Of a DNA stretch of 64,000 bases, positions 16,143 to 23,576 are shown piece by piece. This stretch comes from CADEEV01 sp032127875. GTDB lineage: Bacteria; Acidobacteriota; Vicinamibacteria; Fen-336. The DNA lies in NCBI GenBank assembly GCA_032127875.1, contig JAQBHI010000046.1:34819-98818 (forward strand), read 5' to 3'. The translations under genes were made by a program, and so were the position numbers. Position 1 is the stretch's first letter, and each line of letters opens with the position of its first letter. The notes beneath the pieces were generated by a model, which ran no database searches, was not told the origin of the DNA, and saw nothing but the letters and a program-made list of their open reading frames with translations.

Positions 16143-18548
16143 CTAACCGATCGGCCGGCCGGGCGGAACCGGCTGGCGCGGACGGGCCCTGCGCAGCTCG
16201 GGTTCCTCCAGGAACTCCGTGACGTCGCGCTGCGCCAGGCGCAGGTGTGCTTCAGCTTCGGGGGTAGGCCCCTTCTGCAGCCTCAAGTCGTCGCGCAGAC
16301 GCACGAGCGTCGCCAGGGTCAGGGCCCGCACCTCCGGCGCCGCCTCGGGTCGCGCGGCGAGATCCAACAGGCCGTCGAGGACGACGCGTTGCGAGACACG
16401 GCGCAGTCCGGCCAGGCGAGCGGAGGCTGCAGAGGGCGCGCCCCATGTCGCGCTAACCAGCCGGCGCAGGAGCGTGTTGAGGGTGAGCGCGTCGGTCCCG
16501 GAGGCGAGCGTCAGGCGTGCGGCGCGCTCGGGATCGAGCAGCGGGTTCACGATCAGCGAGGCCAGCGCGCGTCCCGCCGACAGCGGGCTGAACACCGGCC
16601 CTGCGTCAGAGGCGAACCGCTCGCGGCTAGGGGCAGTGCCGCTTGGCTCGGCCACCAGGGCCGCGACGATCTGGTCCGGGATGTCGAGATTCTCGGGGCC
16701 GAGTGCCGCCATCAGCAGCTCGAGAGCCTCCTTCTGTTTGGCTGCAGGCACTGCGGCTGCGGGCGTCTGGCCGTCGTCAGCGAGGGCATTGGTCTGGTAC
16801 ACGCCGCCGACATGCTGCTGCGCCGCCTGGATCCCGAAGCGGTGGTACAGGTATGCGAGGCTGAAGCGCTGCTGCAGCTCGTAGACGGGAGTGCCCGGGG
16901 TCAGCTGCCCCAGGCCGAAGCGCTCGAGGATCACGCGGCGCACCTGCTGGGTCGTGGGCAGCCACGCCACCGGGTCGGGTCCCCAGTCGTACTCGGCCCA
17001 GCGCGGGTCGCTCTCCAGGGGGTAGTACTCGCCGCGGGCATAGCCCTCGCGCACGATGTGGTCGAGCGCGGCCTTGTCCTCGGTGGGCGTGTAGCCCCAG
17101 CGGATCGTCAGCCGGTCATACGAGCCGATGTCGGTGGGGTAGGCGTTCGAGAAATCGATCTGACCGTCCTTCACGCTCAGGTTGGGGCCGAGGTAGTCCA
17201 TCACCGAGCCCCAGCCGACCGTGGTGGCGGCCCAGTTGTGCTGGAGCCCGATCGTGTGGCCGACTTCGTGCGCGGAGAGGTAGCGAAGCCTACCTAGCAC
17301 GAGGCCCTCTTCCGATTCGAACCCGCTGCCGCTCGCGAGCCAGCCCAAGTCGGGTGCGTCGCCTGCGCCACAGGCGTGCCCCGGAGCCAGATCCTGCCAG
17401 AGGCGCGAGGTGGTGCGTCGGCGGTGCGAGTCGATGCGGGCCACGCCCTGCAGGATCTCGCCCGTGCGCGGATCGCTGCGGATCTCTCCGATCGACCAGG
17501 CCCGCTCGGCGCGGTTGATCCACTCGATCCCCGAATAGCGCACGTCGAGGAACGTCGCCCCGACCGGAAGCTCCTCGAGGACGAAGGCGTTGTTGAAGCC
17601 GGCTTCCTCGAACGCGTGATTCCACCACAGCGCCGCCTCGCGCACCGCGGCGCGTTCCGGCTCAGGCATGCCCCGGTCGAGGTAGTAGGTGATCGGCTTG
17701 ATCGGCTCCGAGAGCGGGGCGTCCTTGTCTTTCTTTTCGAGCCGCCAGCGTGTCACGAGATAGCGTTCGATCGGCTCGGTGTAGGGCGCGGTGTGATCGA
17801 GGATGCGGTCGGCGATGAAGCCGATGCGCGGATCCAGGAAACGCGGCGTGTAACCCGGCTCGGGCAGTTTCAGGAACGAGTGGTGCACGCGCAGGCTCAT
17901 GCTGCGCCCGTCGGGGAGGACCGCGGCCACCGCCGCCGCGGCGTTCTCCGACGCGAACGTCAGCGTCGCCTCGAACTCGCTGTTGCGCGGGAACGCGCCG
18001 CTGCGCTCGAAGCTCAGGGCCGAGCGCGCAGTGTCCTGGCGCCAGTCGCCCAGTTGAGCCCCGCGCAGGGCTGCGGCGACCCAGGTGTCGCGCAGCAGGA
18101 AGTCGGTTGCATCCACCAGCACACGGCCGCCGTCCTCGGCCACGATCGGCAGCGAGGCGAGGATCGACGACGGGAACGACTCGGCCACCACCCGCGTGCG
18201 CTCGGCATCGGCGACGCCGCTGCGGTGTGTCGTCTGCTGCTGGTGCAGCAACACGCGGGGTCCGACCCGCTCGAAGCGGCACAGCGCGAGGCCACCGAGC
18301 TGCCCGCGATCGAGCGCGACTTCGAGCAGCCCCGCGCCTCCCGCAAGTCCGGCTCCGTACAGGAAATCCTCGCCGAGCCTTGCGACCTCGACCAGCAACT
18401 GGCCCTTGCCCGCATCCCAGTAGTAGGGCAGGAAGCCGTCATGGCGTTCGAGACCCGTGGTCCTCGCGACCAGCGTCGCGGGCGCCTCTGCGCCGGCCGA
18501 GAGGCTCAGGCCGACGAAGCCGGCGGCCGCGAGCAGTGTCAGGCGCAT
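16143..18548 (-). CDS. Secreted zinc metalloprotease, DUF5117/DUF4953-type
   Basis: An 801-residue exported protein with signal peptide MRLTLLAAAGFVGLSLSAGAEA. The middle contains a metzincin-like active site, LSAHEVGHTIGLQHNW (HExxHxxGxxH), with a following Met-turn candidate SVMDYLGPN. The region before it has the DUF5117-like beta-rich domain with YYWDAGKGQLLVEV and LDPRIGF, and the C-terminus is helical. These proteins are common in Acidobacteriota and Bacteroidota and are probably periplasmic or secreted peptidases. The substrate is unknown. ATG at 18548 is chosen because GGAGGTGA lies 7 nt upstream. The open frame continues into a VapC remnant that is not part of this protein. Confidence 0.88.
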   Translation of the reverse strand: MRLTLLAAAGFVGLSLSAGAEAPATLVARTTGLERHDGFLPYYWDAGKGQLLVEVARLGEDFLYGAGLAGGAGLLEVALDRGQLGGLALCRFERVGPRVLLHQQQTTHRSGVADAERTRVVAESFPSSILASLPIVAEDGGRVLVDATDFLLRDTWVAAALRGAQLGDWRQDTARSALSFERSGAFPRNSEFEATLTFASENAAAAVAAVLPDGRSMSLRVHHSFLKLPEPGYTPRFLDPRIGFIADRILDHTAPYTEPIERYLVTRWRLEKKDKDAPLSEPIKPITYYLDRGMPEPERAAVREAALWWNHAFEEAGFNNAFVLEELPVGATFLDVRYSGIEWINRAERAWSIGEIRSDPRTGEILQGVARIDSHRRRTTSRLWQDLAPGHACGAGDAPDLGWLASGSGFESEEGLVLGRLRYLSAHEVGHTIGLQHNWAATTVGWGSVMDYLGPNLSVKDGQIDFSNAYPTDIGSYDRLTIRWGYTPTEDKAALDHIVREGYARGEYYPLESDPRWAEYDWGPDPVAWLPTTQQVRRVILERFGLGQLTPGTPVYELQQRFSLAYLYHRFGIQAAQQHVGGVYQTNALADDGQTPAAAVPAAKQKEALELLMAALGPENLDIPDQIVAALVAEPSGTAPSRERFASDAGPVFSPLSAGRALASLIVNPLLDPERAARLTLASGTDALTLNTLLRRLVSATWGAPSAASARLAGLRRVSQRVVLDGLLDLAARPEAAPEVRALTLATLVRLRDDLRLQKGPTPEAEAHLRLAQRDVTEFLEEPELRRARPRQPVPPGRPIG

Positions 18549-18608
18549 GAGTCGGTCACCTCCAAAGCCAGCCTCAATCCAGCACCGGTGAAGCGCTGAA
18601 AGTCCCTG

Positions 18609-18647
18609 AAGAGCCCGGATCAGGAAGCTCGTGTCGAGATGGATCAC
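18609..18647 (-). pseudogene. VapC PIN-domain toxin remnant
   Basis: A GTG at 18647 overlaps the stop of the VapB-like gene (GTGA). The first 13 codons read M-I-H-L-D-T-S-F-L-I-R-A-L, which is the characteristic first strand of a VapC PIN nuclease including the first catalytic Asp. After that the frame continues without any PIN similarity and runs into the protease gene. About 115 residues, including the other acidic active-site residues, are missing. The toxin is therefore dead. Confidence 0.7.
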
Positions 18648-18934
18648 CGGGTCCGTCGTTGTGCCGAACTGGCACGCCGCTCAGCTCGAGCAGCCCTGCT
18701 CCAGCGCGCCGCCCCTTGCCGGCTCGGCGTCAGCGAGTCCTGGGCGGCTCCGAGTGCGAGCAACGCCTCACAGCCTGAGTCACCAGCCTGGAGCACGGCC
18801 GAGGCTTGAATCACACGCCGCAGCGCTTCGGACCGGGAGACCTTCCACGTTCGCGCCAAGTCCTCAAGAGCCTTGACGGTGCCAACATCGAGGGCATACG
18901 TCGTCTTGATCGTTGGGGTGGCCATTTCTTCCAT
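18644..18934 (-). CDS. vapB: VapB-like ribbon-helix-helix antitoxin, orphaned
   Basis: A 96-residue protein. The N-terminal TIKTTYALDVGTVKALEDLA and KVSRSEALRRVIQAS form a ribbon-helix-helix DNA-binding domain. The C-terminal half ends in RAERRASS, as in VapB antitoxins that bind a PIN toxin. The length is normal. The toxin that should follow is reduced to 13 codons, so this antitoxin is probably a relic or retained as a regulator. The start may be ATG at 18934 or 18925. A small palindrome overlaps this point and suggests autoregulation. Confidence 0.75.
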   Translation of the reverse strand: MEEMATPTIKTTYALDVGTVKALEDLARTWKVSRSEALRRVIQASAVLQAGDSGCEALLALGAAQDSLTPSRQGAARWSRAARAERRASSAQRRTR

Positions 18935-18941
18935 AGTATGG
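18931..18941. promoter_or_regulatory. Palindromic operator candidate at the vapB start
   Basis: CCATA-G-TATGG is an inverted repeat with a one-base centre lying on the vapB start codon. Outer arms GGCCAT (18920-18925) and ATGGCC (18938-18943) add a second inverted repeat. RHH antitoxins usually repress their own promoter through such sites. Confidence 0.4.
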
Positions 18942-18999
18942 CCGTACCTTCCGTCAGGGGTAGGCCTAGGCGCCATTGGCGGAGCTGCATTCGCGAGGT

Positions 19000-19545
19000 C
19001 TACGGGCGTGCGGGGCTGCAGTCTCCGGATTCGGCGAGCAGCTTGTCGAGCGCCGCCTCCAGCTCGTTGCCGCTGGCCTCGCCGGCGTGCACCTCGCCGA
19101 TGTGCTTGGCGCGGAGCTGGCCGCACTTGTCGACCAGGTACGTCGTGGGCCAGTACTGGTTCTTGAGCACGTCCCAGTAGGCCATGTCGTTATCGACGAA
19201 GTTCGGATAGCCAAGGCCATGCTTGTGGATCGCCGCTTCGATCGAGTCGCGCTTCTTCTCGTAGCCGAACTCCGGGGTGTGGACGCCGATCACGCGCACC
19301 CCTTTCGCCGCGTACTTCTCGTGGACGCCCTGGACCCAGGGCAGCGTGCGGACGCAGTTCACTCAACCGAAGGTCCAGACGTCGAGCAGCACCACCTGGC
19401 CGCGCAGGCTGGCCCACGACTGCGGCGCGCCGATCCAGACCTTGGGGTCCACTGGAAGCGCCGGGGCCGCGCTGCCCGCTGGGCGCAGACTCGCGGGCGC
19501 AAGCAGCGCAACCCCGAGTACGAACACCGCGACACGTCGACGCAT
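19000..19545 (-). CDS. Thioredoxin-like (TlpA/redoxin family) candidate selenoprotein, Sec61
   Basis: An exported redoxin of 181 residues if the TGA at 19363-19365 is read as selenocysteine. The N-terminus is a signal peptide (MRRRVAVFVLGVALLAPAS). The thioredoxin fold follows: VVLLDVWTFG, then TGA, then VNCVRTLPWVQG. Homologues read G-C-I-N-C-x-R-T-L-P, so TGA replaces the attacking cysteine and leaves a U-x-x-C redox pair (Sec61, Cys64). Downstream conserved parts are all in frame: VRVIGVHTPEFGYEK, GLGYPNFVDNDMAYWD and YWPTTYLVD (cis-Pro region). A SECIS-like hairpin begins 20 nt after the TGA. The gene starts 15 nt after the ggt stop in the same direction. A TTG at 19554 is an alternative start. 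Confidence 0.85.
19325..19346 (-). promoter_or_regulatory. Candidate bacterial SECIS element
   Basis: On the minus strand, counting the U of UGA as 1, GCCCUG (24-29) pairs with CAGGGC (34-39) around a GGUC loop. A bulged U at 23 sits below the stem and C22-G40 re-pairs. The E. coli fdhF SECIS likewise has a GGUC-containing apical loop and a 5' bulged U. The loop here is a few bases farther from UGA than in fdhF. Confidence 0.6.
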
Positions 19546-19560
19546 GGCCCTCAATGTCCG

Positions 19561-21246
19561 CTAATACCCCGTGGCGGCGCCGTCTGGGCTGCGGCGATCG
19601 TAGGCGCCCTCGAGCAGATCCGGGGTCGGGGCAAGGATGGCCTGGCAACGGCTCGCGTACTCCCAGCCGAGCTTGAGCGCGTGTCCCCGACTGGCCAGCA
19701 GTGCGAGCGTGTCCGGCGAGAGGCCGTTGGTCTCCACGAGGATCCGGTCGGGCAGCCACTGGTGATGGAAGCGCGGCGCGTCCACCGCCTCCTGCACATT
19801 CATCCCGAAGTCGACCACGCTCACGATCACCTCGAGAACCGTGTTGATGATGCGCCGCCCGCCCGCGGCGCCCAGGGTCAGGAACAGCTGGCCTCCCTTC
19901 GTCACGATCGTGGGCGTCATACTCGACAGCATCCGCTTGCCGGGGGCCGCGAGGTTGGGCGGGGTGCCGATCAGACCCGTCGCATCCGTGAGTCCCGGCC
20001 CTGCGTTGAAGTCGCCCATCTCGTTGTTGAGCAGGAAGCCCGCGCCCGGCACCACGATCTTCGAGCCATAGTCGTCCTCGAGCGTAAAGGTGAGCGCGAC
20101 GGCGTTGCGGTCCTTGTCGACGACCGCGAGGTGCGTCGTGTCTGCGCTCTCGGCCGGCCACTCGAAGCGCTCGGGTGACGACGCCGAGGCGTGGTCGTCG
20201 CGGATCGTTCGGCGCAGTTGCGCGGCGTAGTCCTTCGAGAGCAAGCGGGCGAGCGGTAGATCGGGGTTGAAGTCGGGATCGCCCGCGAAGCGCGCCCGAT
20301 CGGCGTACGCGCGCCGCATCGCCTCGGCCATGCGGTGCACGGTGAGAGCGGACCCAAAACCGCTGGCCGCCAGATCGTAGCCTTCGAGGACATTGAGCAT
20401 CTCGACGAGCGCGATGCCGCCGGAACTTGGTGGCGGCATGCTGAGAATCTCGTAGCCGCGGTAATTCCCGCGCAAGACCTCGCGCTTGCGCGCAGCATAG
20501 GCGGTGAGGTCGGCTTCGGTCACGAGACCGCCGTGAGCCCTCATTTCGGCTGCGATCAGGCGTGCGGTCTCGCCCGCATAGAAGCCCGCTGGCCCGTGCT
20601 CCGCGATGCGTTCGAGAGTGCGGGCCAGATCGGGCTGCTTCAACACCTCGCCGGCCGCGTACGGCGTCCCCGCGTGCGTGAACTGGGCGAGCGTCGCCGG
20701 ATACTTCGCCATCTCGGCCTGCACGCCGCGCAGATCGGTCGCCAGCCACTCGCTGACCACGAAGCCGTCCCGAGCAAGCGCAATGGCAGGCGCGAGCAGC
20801 CGCGGCCAGGCCAGCTTTCCGCGCTCGCTCCAAGCGAGATGCAGGCCGGCGACGGTGCCCGGAACGCCCACGGCCAAGTGGCTGTTGTGGTGCCGCTCGC
20901 TGTCGTAGCGGCCGTCCTTGAGGAACATCGTGGCGCTCGCCGCAGCCGGCGCTTGTTCACGGAAGTCGTAGGCGACGGCCGAGCCGGCAGCGCCGCGGAA
21001 CAGCAGGAAACCGCCGCCTCCGATATTGCCGCCGGTGGGATGGACGACCGCCAGGGCGAAGGCCACGGCTACCGCCGCGTCGACCGCGCCGCCGCCCTCG
21101 CGGAGGATATCGACACCGATGCGGGTCGCCGCAGCCTGTGAGCTCGAGACCATCCCCGACTTCGCGCGCGCCGGCTCCGAGCCCGCGCGTACCGGACTCG
21201 GGGCGAGGAGCGGGCTGACAATGGCCAGGACGAGACAGCGCTTCAT
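19561..21246 (-). CDS. ggt: Gamma-glutamyltransferase (gamma-glutamyltranspeptidase)
   Basis: A 561-residue exported Ntn-hydrolase that cleaves or transfers the gamma-glutamyl group of glutathione and related peptides. The signal peptide is MKRCLVLAIVSPLLAPSPVRA. The large subunit starts with KSGMVSSSQAAATRIG and contains GGNIGGGGFLLFR. Autocleavage should occur before Thr370 in ADTTHLAVVDKD, which becomes the nucleophile of the small subunit. The small subunit has LNNEMGDF, the SSMTPTIV oxyanion segment and GAAGGRRIINTV. GGAGG lies 7 nt upstream of the ATG. It forms an operon with the selenoprotein candidate, which suggests thiol metabolism, and is divergent from the M64 peptidase. Confidence 0.94.
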   Translation of the reverse strand: MKRCLVLAIVSPLLAPSPVRAGSEPARAKSGMVSSSQAAATRIGVDILREGGGAVDAAVAVAFALAVVHPTGGNIGGGGFLLFRGAAGSAVAYDFREQAPAAASATMFLKDGRYDSERHHNSHLAVGVPGTVAGLHLAWSERGKLAWPRLLAPAIALARDGFVVSEWLATDLRGVQAEMAKYPATLAQFTHAGTPYAAGEVLKQPDLARTLERIAEHGPAGFYAGETARLIAAEMRAHGGLVTEADLTAYAARKREVLRGNYRGYEILSMPPPSSGGIALVEMLNVLEGYDLAASGFGSALTVHRMAEAMRRAYADRARFAGDPDFNPDLPLARLLSKDYAAQLRRTIRDDHASASSPERFEWPAESADTTHLAVVDKDRNAVALTFTLEDDYGSKIVVPGAGFLLNNEMGDFNAGPGLTDATGLIGTPPNLAAPGKRMLSSMTPTIVTKGGQLFLTLGAAGGRRIINTVLEVIVSVVDFGMNVQEAVDAPRFHHQWLPDRILVETNGLSPDTLALLASRGHALKLGWEYASRCQAILAPTPDLLEGAYDRRSPDGAATGY

Positions 21247-21270
21247 GCAGAATCCTCCGTCGAGGCGAGA

Positions 21271-21286
21271 GGCTAGCATGCTAGCC
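21271..21286. promoter_or_regulatory. Perfect 16-bp palindrome in the ggt / M64 divergent region
   Basis: GGCTAGCATGCTAGCC is its own reverse complement. It lies between the two divergent genes, and both arms supply a TAGCAT box, one per strand, about 25-35 nt from the start codons. It may be an operator, a pair of overlapping divergent -10 boxes, or both. Confidence 0.5.
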
Positions 21287-21313
21287 TTTGCTTTTGCCAA
21301 AACGGAGGTGCGC

Positions 21314-22693
21314 GTGCTGCTGCCTGTCCTGATTCTCGCTGCGACGACCGTGACCGAGCCGCCCCGCACGCTGCGCGTCGACTACTTTCATGCCGGCAGC
21401 GCGGCCGAAGAGCGTTTCTCACTCGACGTCGTCGCGCTCGAAGGCACGTGGCCCGGCCGTCTCGACAAGCTGATCGACGACACGAACCTGGGCAAGTACT
21501 TCTTCGAGGTGGCCGACGCCGGCACGGGCGCCCTGCTCTACTCGCGCGGTTTCGCGAGCGTTTTCGGCGAGTGGGAAACCACACCCGAGGCGAACACCCG
21601 CGCGCGCACGTTCCACGAGTCGCTGCGCTTTCCCGAGCCGAGCTCAACTGTCGAGATCCGTCTCAAGAAGCGCGGGAGGCGCAACGAGTTCCGCGAGGTC
21701 TGGAACACGCTGGTCGATCCCGCCGCGGCCGAGGTCGACCGCGCGGGGGCGTCGAAAGCCGCCAGGGTGTGGGCCGTCTGGCAAAGCGGCGCGCCCGCCG
21801 ACAAGGTGGACCTGCTGCTGATGGGCGACGGCTATACGGCTGGCGAGATGGAGAAGTGGCACGCCGATGCCAAGCGCCTGACGGAGATCCTGTTTGCCGC
21901 CGCGCCGTTCAAGGAGCACCGAGGCGATTTCAACGTGTGGGCCGTCGACACGCCGGCCGAGCAGAGCGGCGTCTCACGGCCCTCCGACGGCGTCTATCGC
22001 CACTCGCCACTGGGCGCGGCCTACGACGCCTTCGGCTCCGAGCGCTACGTGCTGGCCTTGCAGAACCGGCGCCTGCGCGAGGCGGCCGCCGCGGCGCCCT
22101 ACGAGTTCATCGAGATCATCGTGAACGATCGCAAGTACGGCGGCGGCGGGATCCACAACCTGTACGCAACCGTCTCCGCCGACAACGCCTTCACGCCCTA
22201 CGTCTTCGTCCACGAGTTCGGCCATCATTTCGCCGGCCTCGCCGACGAGTACTACACCTCTGCCGCGGCCTATGCGGCCGCCGAGGGACGGCCCGAGCCG
22301 TGGGAGCCCAACGTGACTGCGGATTCGCAGGCAGCCAAGTGGAGCCAGCTGGTGACGCCGGGAACGGCGCTGCCGACGCTCTGGCCCAAGGAGGCGTTCG
22401 AGAAAGCCCAGGCCGAGATCCAGGCGCGGCGGCGCCAGATCCGGGCGGAGAAGCGGCCCGAGACGGAGATGGAGGCACTGTTCCACGAGGAGCTGGGGCG
22501 GATGACGCCGCTGCTCAACCGCGGAGCGCACGCCGGCAAGGTGGGCGCTTTCGAGGGCGCGCTCTACGAATCGAAGGGCTACTATCGGCCGCAGGCCGAC
22601 TGCATCATGTTCACGCGCGACGAGGTCGGCTTTTGTGCCGTGTGCCGGCGGACGATCGAACGGGTGATCGCGCTGTACGCTCGGCAGCCCTAG
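21314..22693 (+). CDS. Secreted M64-family metallopeptidase
   Basis: A 459-residue exported peptidase of the family founded on clostridial IgA protease. The zinc motif is FVHEFGHHFAGLADEYY (HExxH plus downstream Glu), preceded by IEIIVNDRKYGGGGIHN and the DLLLMGDGYTAGEM strand typical of the family. The N-terminal 200 residues form an M64 N-domain-like beta-sandwich starting with LRVDYFHAG. GTG at 21314 has GGAGG 5 nt upstream. The in-frame ATG at 21278 lies inside the palindromic divergent promoter and is disfavoured. The substrate is unknown and IgA cleavage should not be assumed. Confidence 0.87.
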   Translation: MLLPVLILAATTVTEPPRTLRVDYFHAGSAAEERFSLDVVALEGTWPGRLDKLIDDTNLGKYFFEVADAGTGALLYSRGFASVFGEWETTPEANTRARTFHESLRFPEPSSTVEIRLKKRGRRNEFREVWNTLVDPAAAEVDRAGASKAARVWAVWQSGAPADKVDLLLMGDGYTAGEMEKWHADAKRLTEILFAAAPFKEHRGDFNVWAVDTPAEQSGVSRPSDGVYRHSPLGAAYDAFGSERYVLALQNRRLREAAAAAPYEFIEIIVNDRKYGGGGIHNLYATVSADNAFTPYVFVHEFGHHFAGLADEYYTSAAAYAAAEGRPEPWEPNVTADSQAAKWSQLVTPGTALPTLWPKEAFEKAQAEIQARRRQIRAEKRPETEMEALFHEELGRMTPLLNRGAHAGKVGAFEGALYESKGYYRPQADCIMFTRDEVGFCAVCRRTIERVIALYARQP

Positions 22694-22790
22694 GACAGCG
22701 AGCCCGGGGCTTGCTCCCGGGCGAGCGGCTGGGGGGAGCCCGACGGGCGCGGGGGGTGCTTCGGGTCCGTACCCCCCCGAGTTTCCGGGC
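22694..22790 (+). repeat. Intergenic structured repeat, copy 3
   Basis: Forward copy. Stem I at 22702-22722 is a perfect seven-pair stem (GCCCGGG / CCCGGGC) with a divergent loop GCTTGCT. Then come a G-run, CCCGACGGG, and GGGGGG pairing with CCCCCCC before CGAGTTT. It lies between the M64 and lepB genes. Confidence 0.85.
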
Positions 22791-22797
22791 GACCCGA

Positions 22798-22803
22798 TAT
22801 ACT
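22798..22803 (+). promoter_or_regulatory. TA-box 6 nt before lepB
   Basis: TATACT with exactly 6 nt to the ATG at 22810 and no SD between them. Predicts a leaderless lepB mRNA. Confidence 0.5.
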
Positions 22804-22809
22804 GTCCAG

Positions 22810-23508
22810 ATGACCGCGAGCGCGCTGAAGCGCGGAGCCGGCAAAGCCTGGAACGAGTGGGTACGTCCGCTGCTCGTGCTGGTGCTGGTGCTCGGCTCGC
22901 TGCGTTCGGCCGTGGCAGACTGGAACGACGTGCCCAGTCGATCGATGGAACCCACGATCCTGCCCGGCGACCGCATCTTCGTGAACAAGCTCGCTTACGA
23001 CCTGAAGGTGCCGTTCACCAGCGTCCGGATCCTGCACTGGGCCGACCCGCAGCGAGGCGACATCGTGGTGCTGTGGTCACCCTACGACGGCAAGCGGCTC
23101 GTGAAGCGGGTCGTGGGCGTGCCAGGAGACTTGATCGAGGCCAAGGGCCATCGCCTGACCATCAACGGCCACGCGGCCCAGTACGTGCCGTTCTCCGATG
23201 CGGCGCGCAGCCAGGCCGACCTCAAGGGCGTCGACGCCACGGTCATGGCCATTGAAACCGTGGATGGCCGCAGCCACGCCGTGATGGCCGATTCGTTCCA
23301 GGGCCTCGGGGCCTCCTTCGCTCCCGTCACTGTGCCCAGCGGCAAGTACTTCCTGATGGGCGACCATCGCGACGACAGCTTCGACTCCCGTTTCTGGGGT
23401 TTCGCGGACCGGGACCTCATCGTCGGACGGGCCTCGGCCGTTGCGCTTTCGTTCGATTTCAACGAGTGGCGCCCGCGCTGGAAGCGCTTCTTCTCACCCC
23501 TTTCCTGA
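22810..23508 (+). CDS. lepB: Signal peptidase I (divergent paralogue)
   Basis: An inner-membrane serine protease of 232 residues that removes Sec signal peptides. There is one N-terminal membrane segment (PLLVLVLVLGSLRSAVA). The nucleophile Ser lies in VPSRSMEPTILPGDRIFVNKLAYDL and the general-base Lys in KRLVKRVVGVPGDLIEAKG. Box E is MGDHRDDSFDSRFWGF. Its core differs from the second signal peptidase at 35.5-36.2 kb, so the two may serve different substrates. A stem-loop follows the stop codon. Confidence 0.92.
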   Translation: MTASALKRGAGKAWNEWVRPLLVLVLVLGSLRSAVADWNDVPSRSMEPTILPGDRIFVNKLAYDLKVPFTSVRILHWADPQRGDIVVLWSPYDGKRLVKRVVGVPGDLIEAKGHRLTINGHAAQYVPFSDAARSQADLKGVDATVMAIETVDGRSHAVMADSFQGLGASFAPVTVPSGKYFLMGDHRDDSFDSRFWGFADRDLIVGRASAVALSFDFNEWRPRWKRFFSPLS

Positions 23509-23512
23509 GCCC

Positions 23513-23532
23513 GGAGCCTCGTGGTAGGCTCC
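23513..23532 (+). terminator. Stem-loop after lepB
   Basis: GGAGCCT and AGGCTCC form a perfect 7-bp stem with a 6-nt loop 5 nt after the lepB stop. No T-run follows, so it may act as a 3' stabiliser rather than an intrinsic terminator. Confidence 0.35.
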
Positions 23533-23576
23533 CCGAATCGCGCCTGCCCTCCAGGGCGTCGTGAGTCGGGGGTTTC

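Noticed and set aside
18549..18647. N-terminal extension of the DUF5117-type protease to GTG 18647
   Set aside because: The first 13 residues are a VapC start, and the signal peptide plus SD place the protease start at 18548.
19000..19362. A separate 120-residue thioredoxin-like gene starting at GTG 19362
   Set aside because: It would start in the middle of the redox motif, without signal peptide or SD. The upstream frame ends exactly at the same TGA.
21278..22693. ATG at 21278 as start of the M64 peptidase
   Set aside because: The codon is the centre of the perfect palindrome and a probable promoter. GTG 21314 has a perfect GGAGG.
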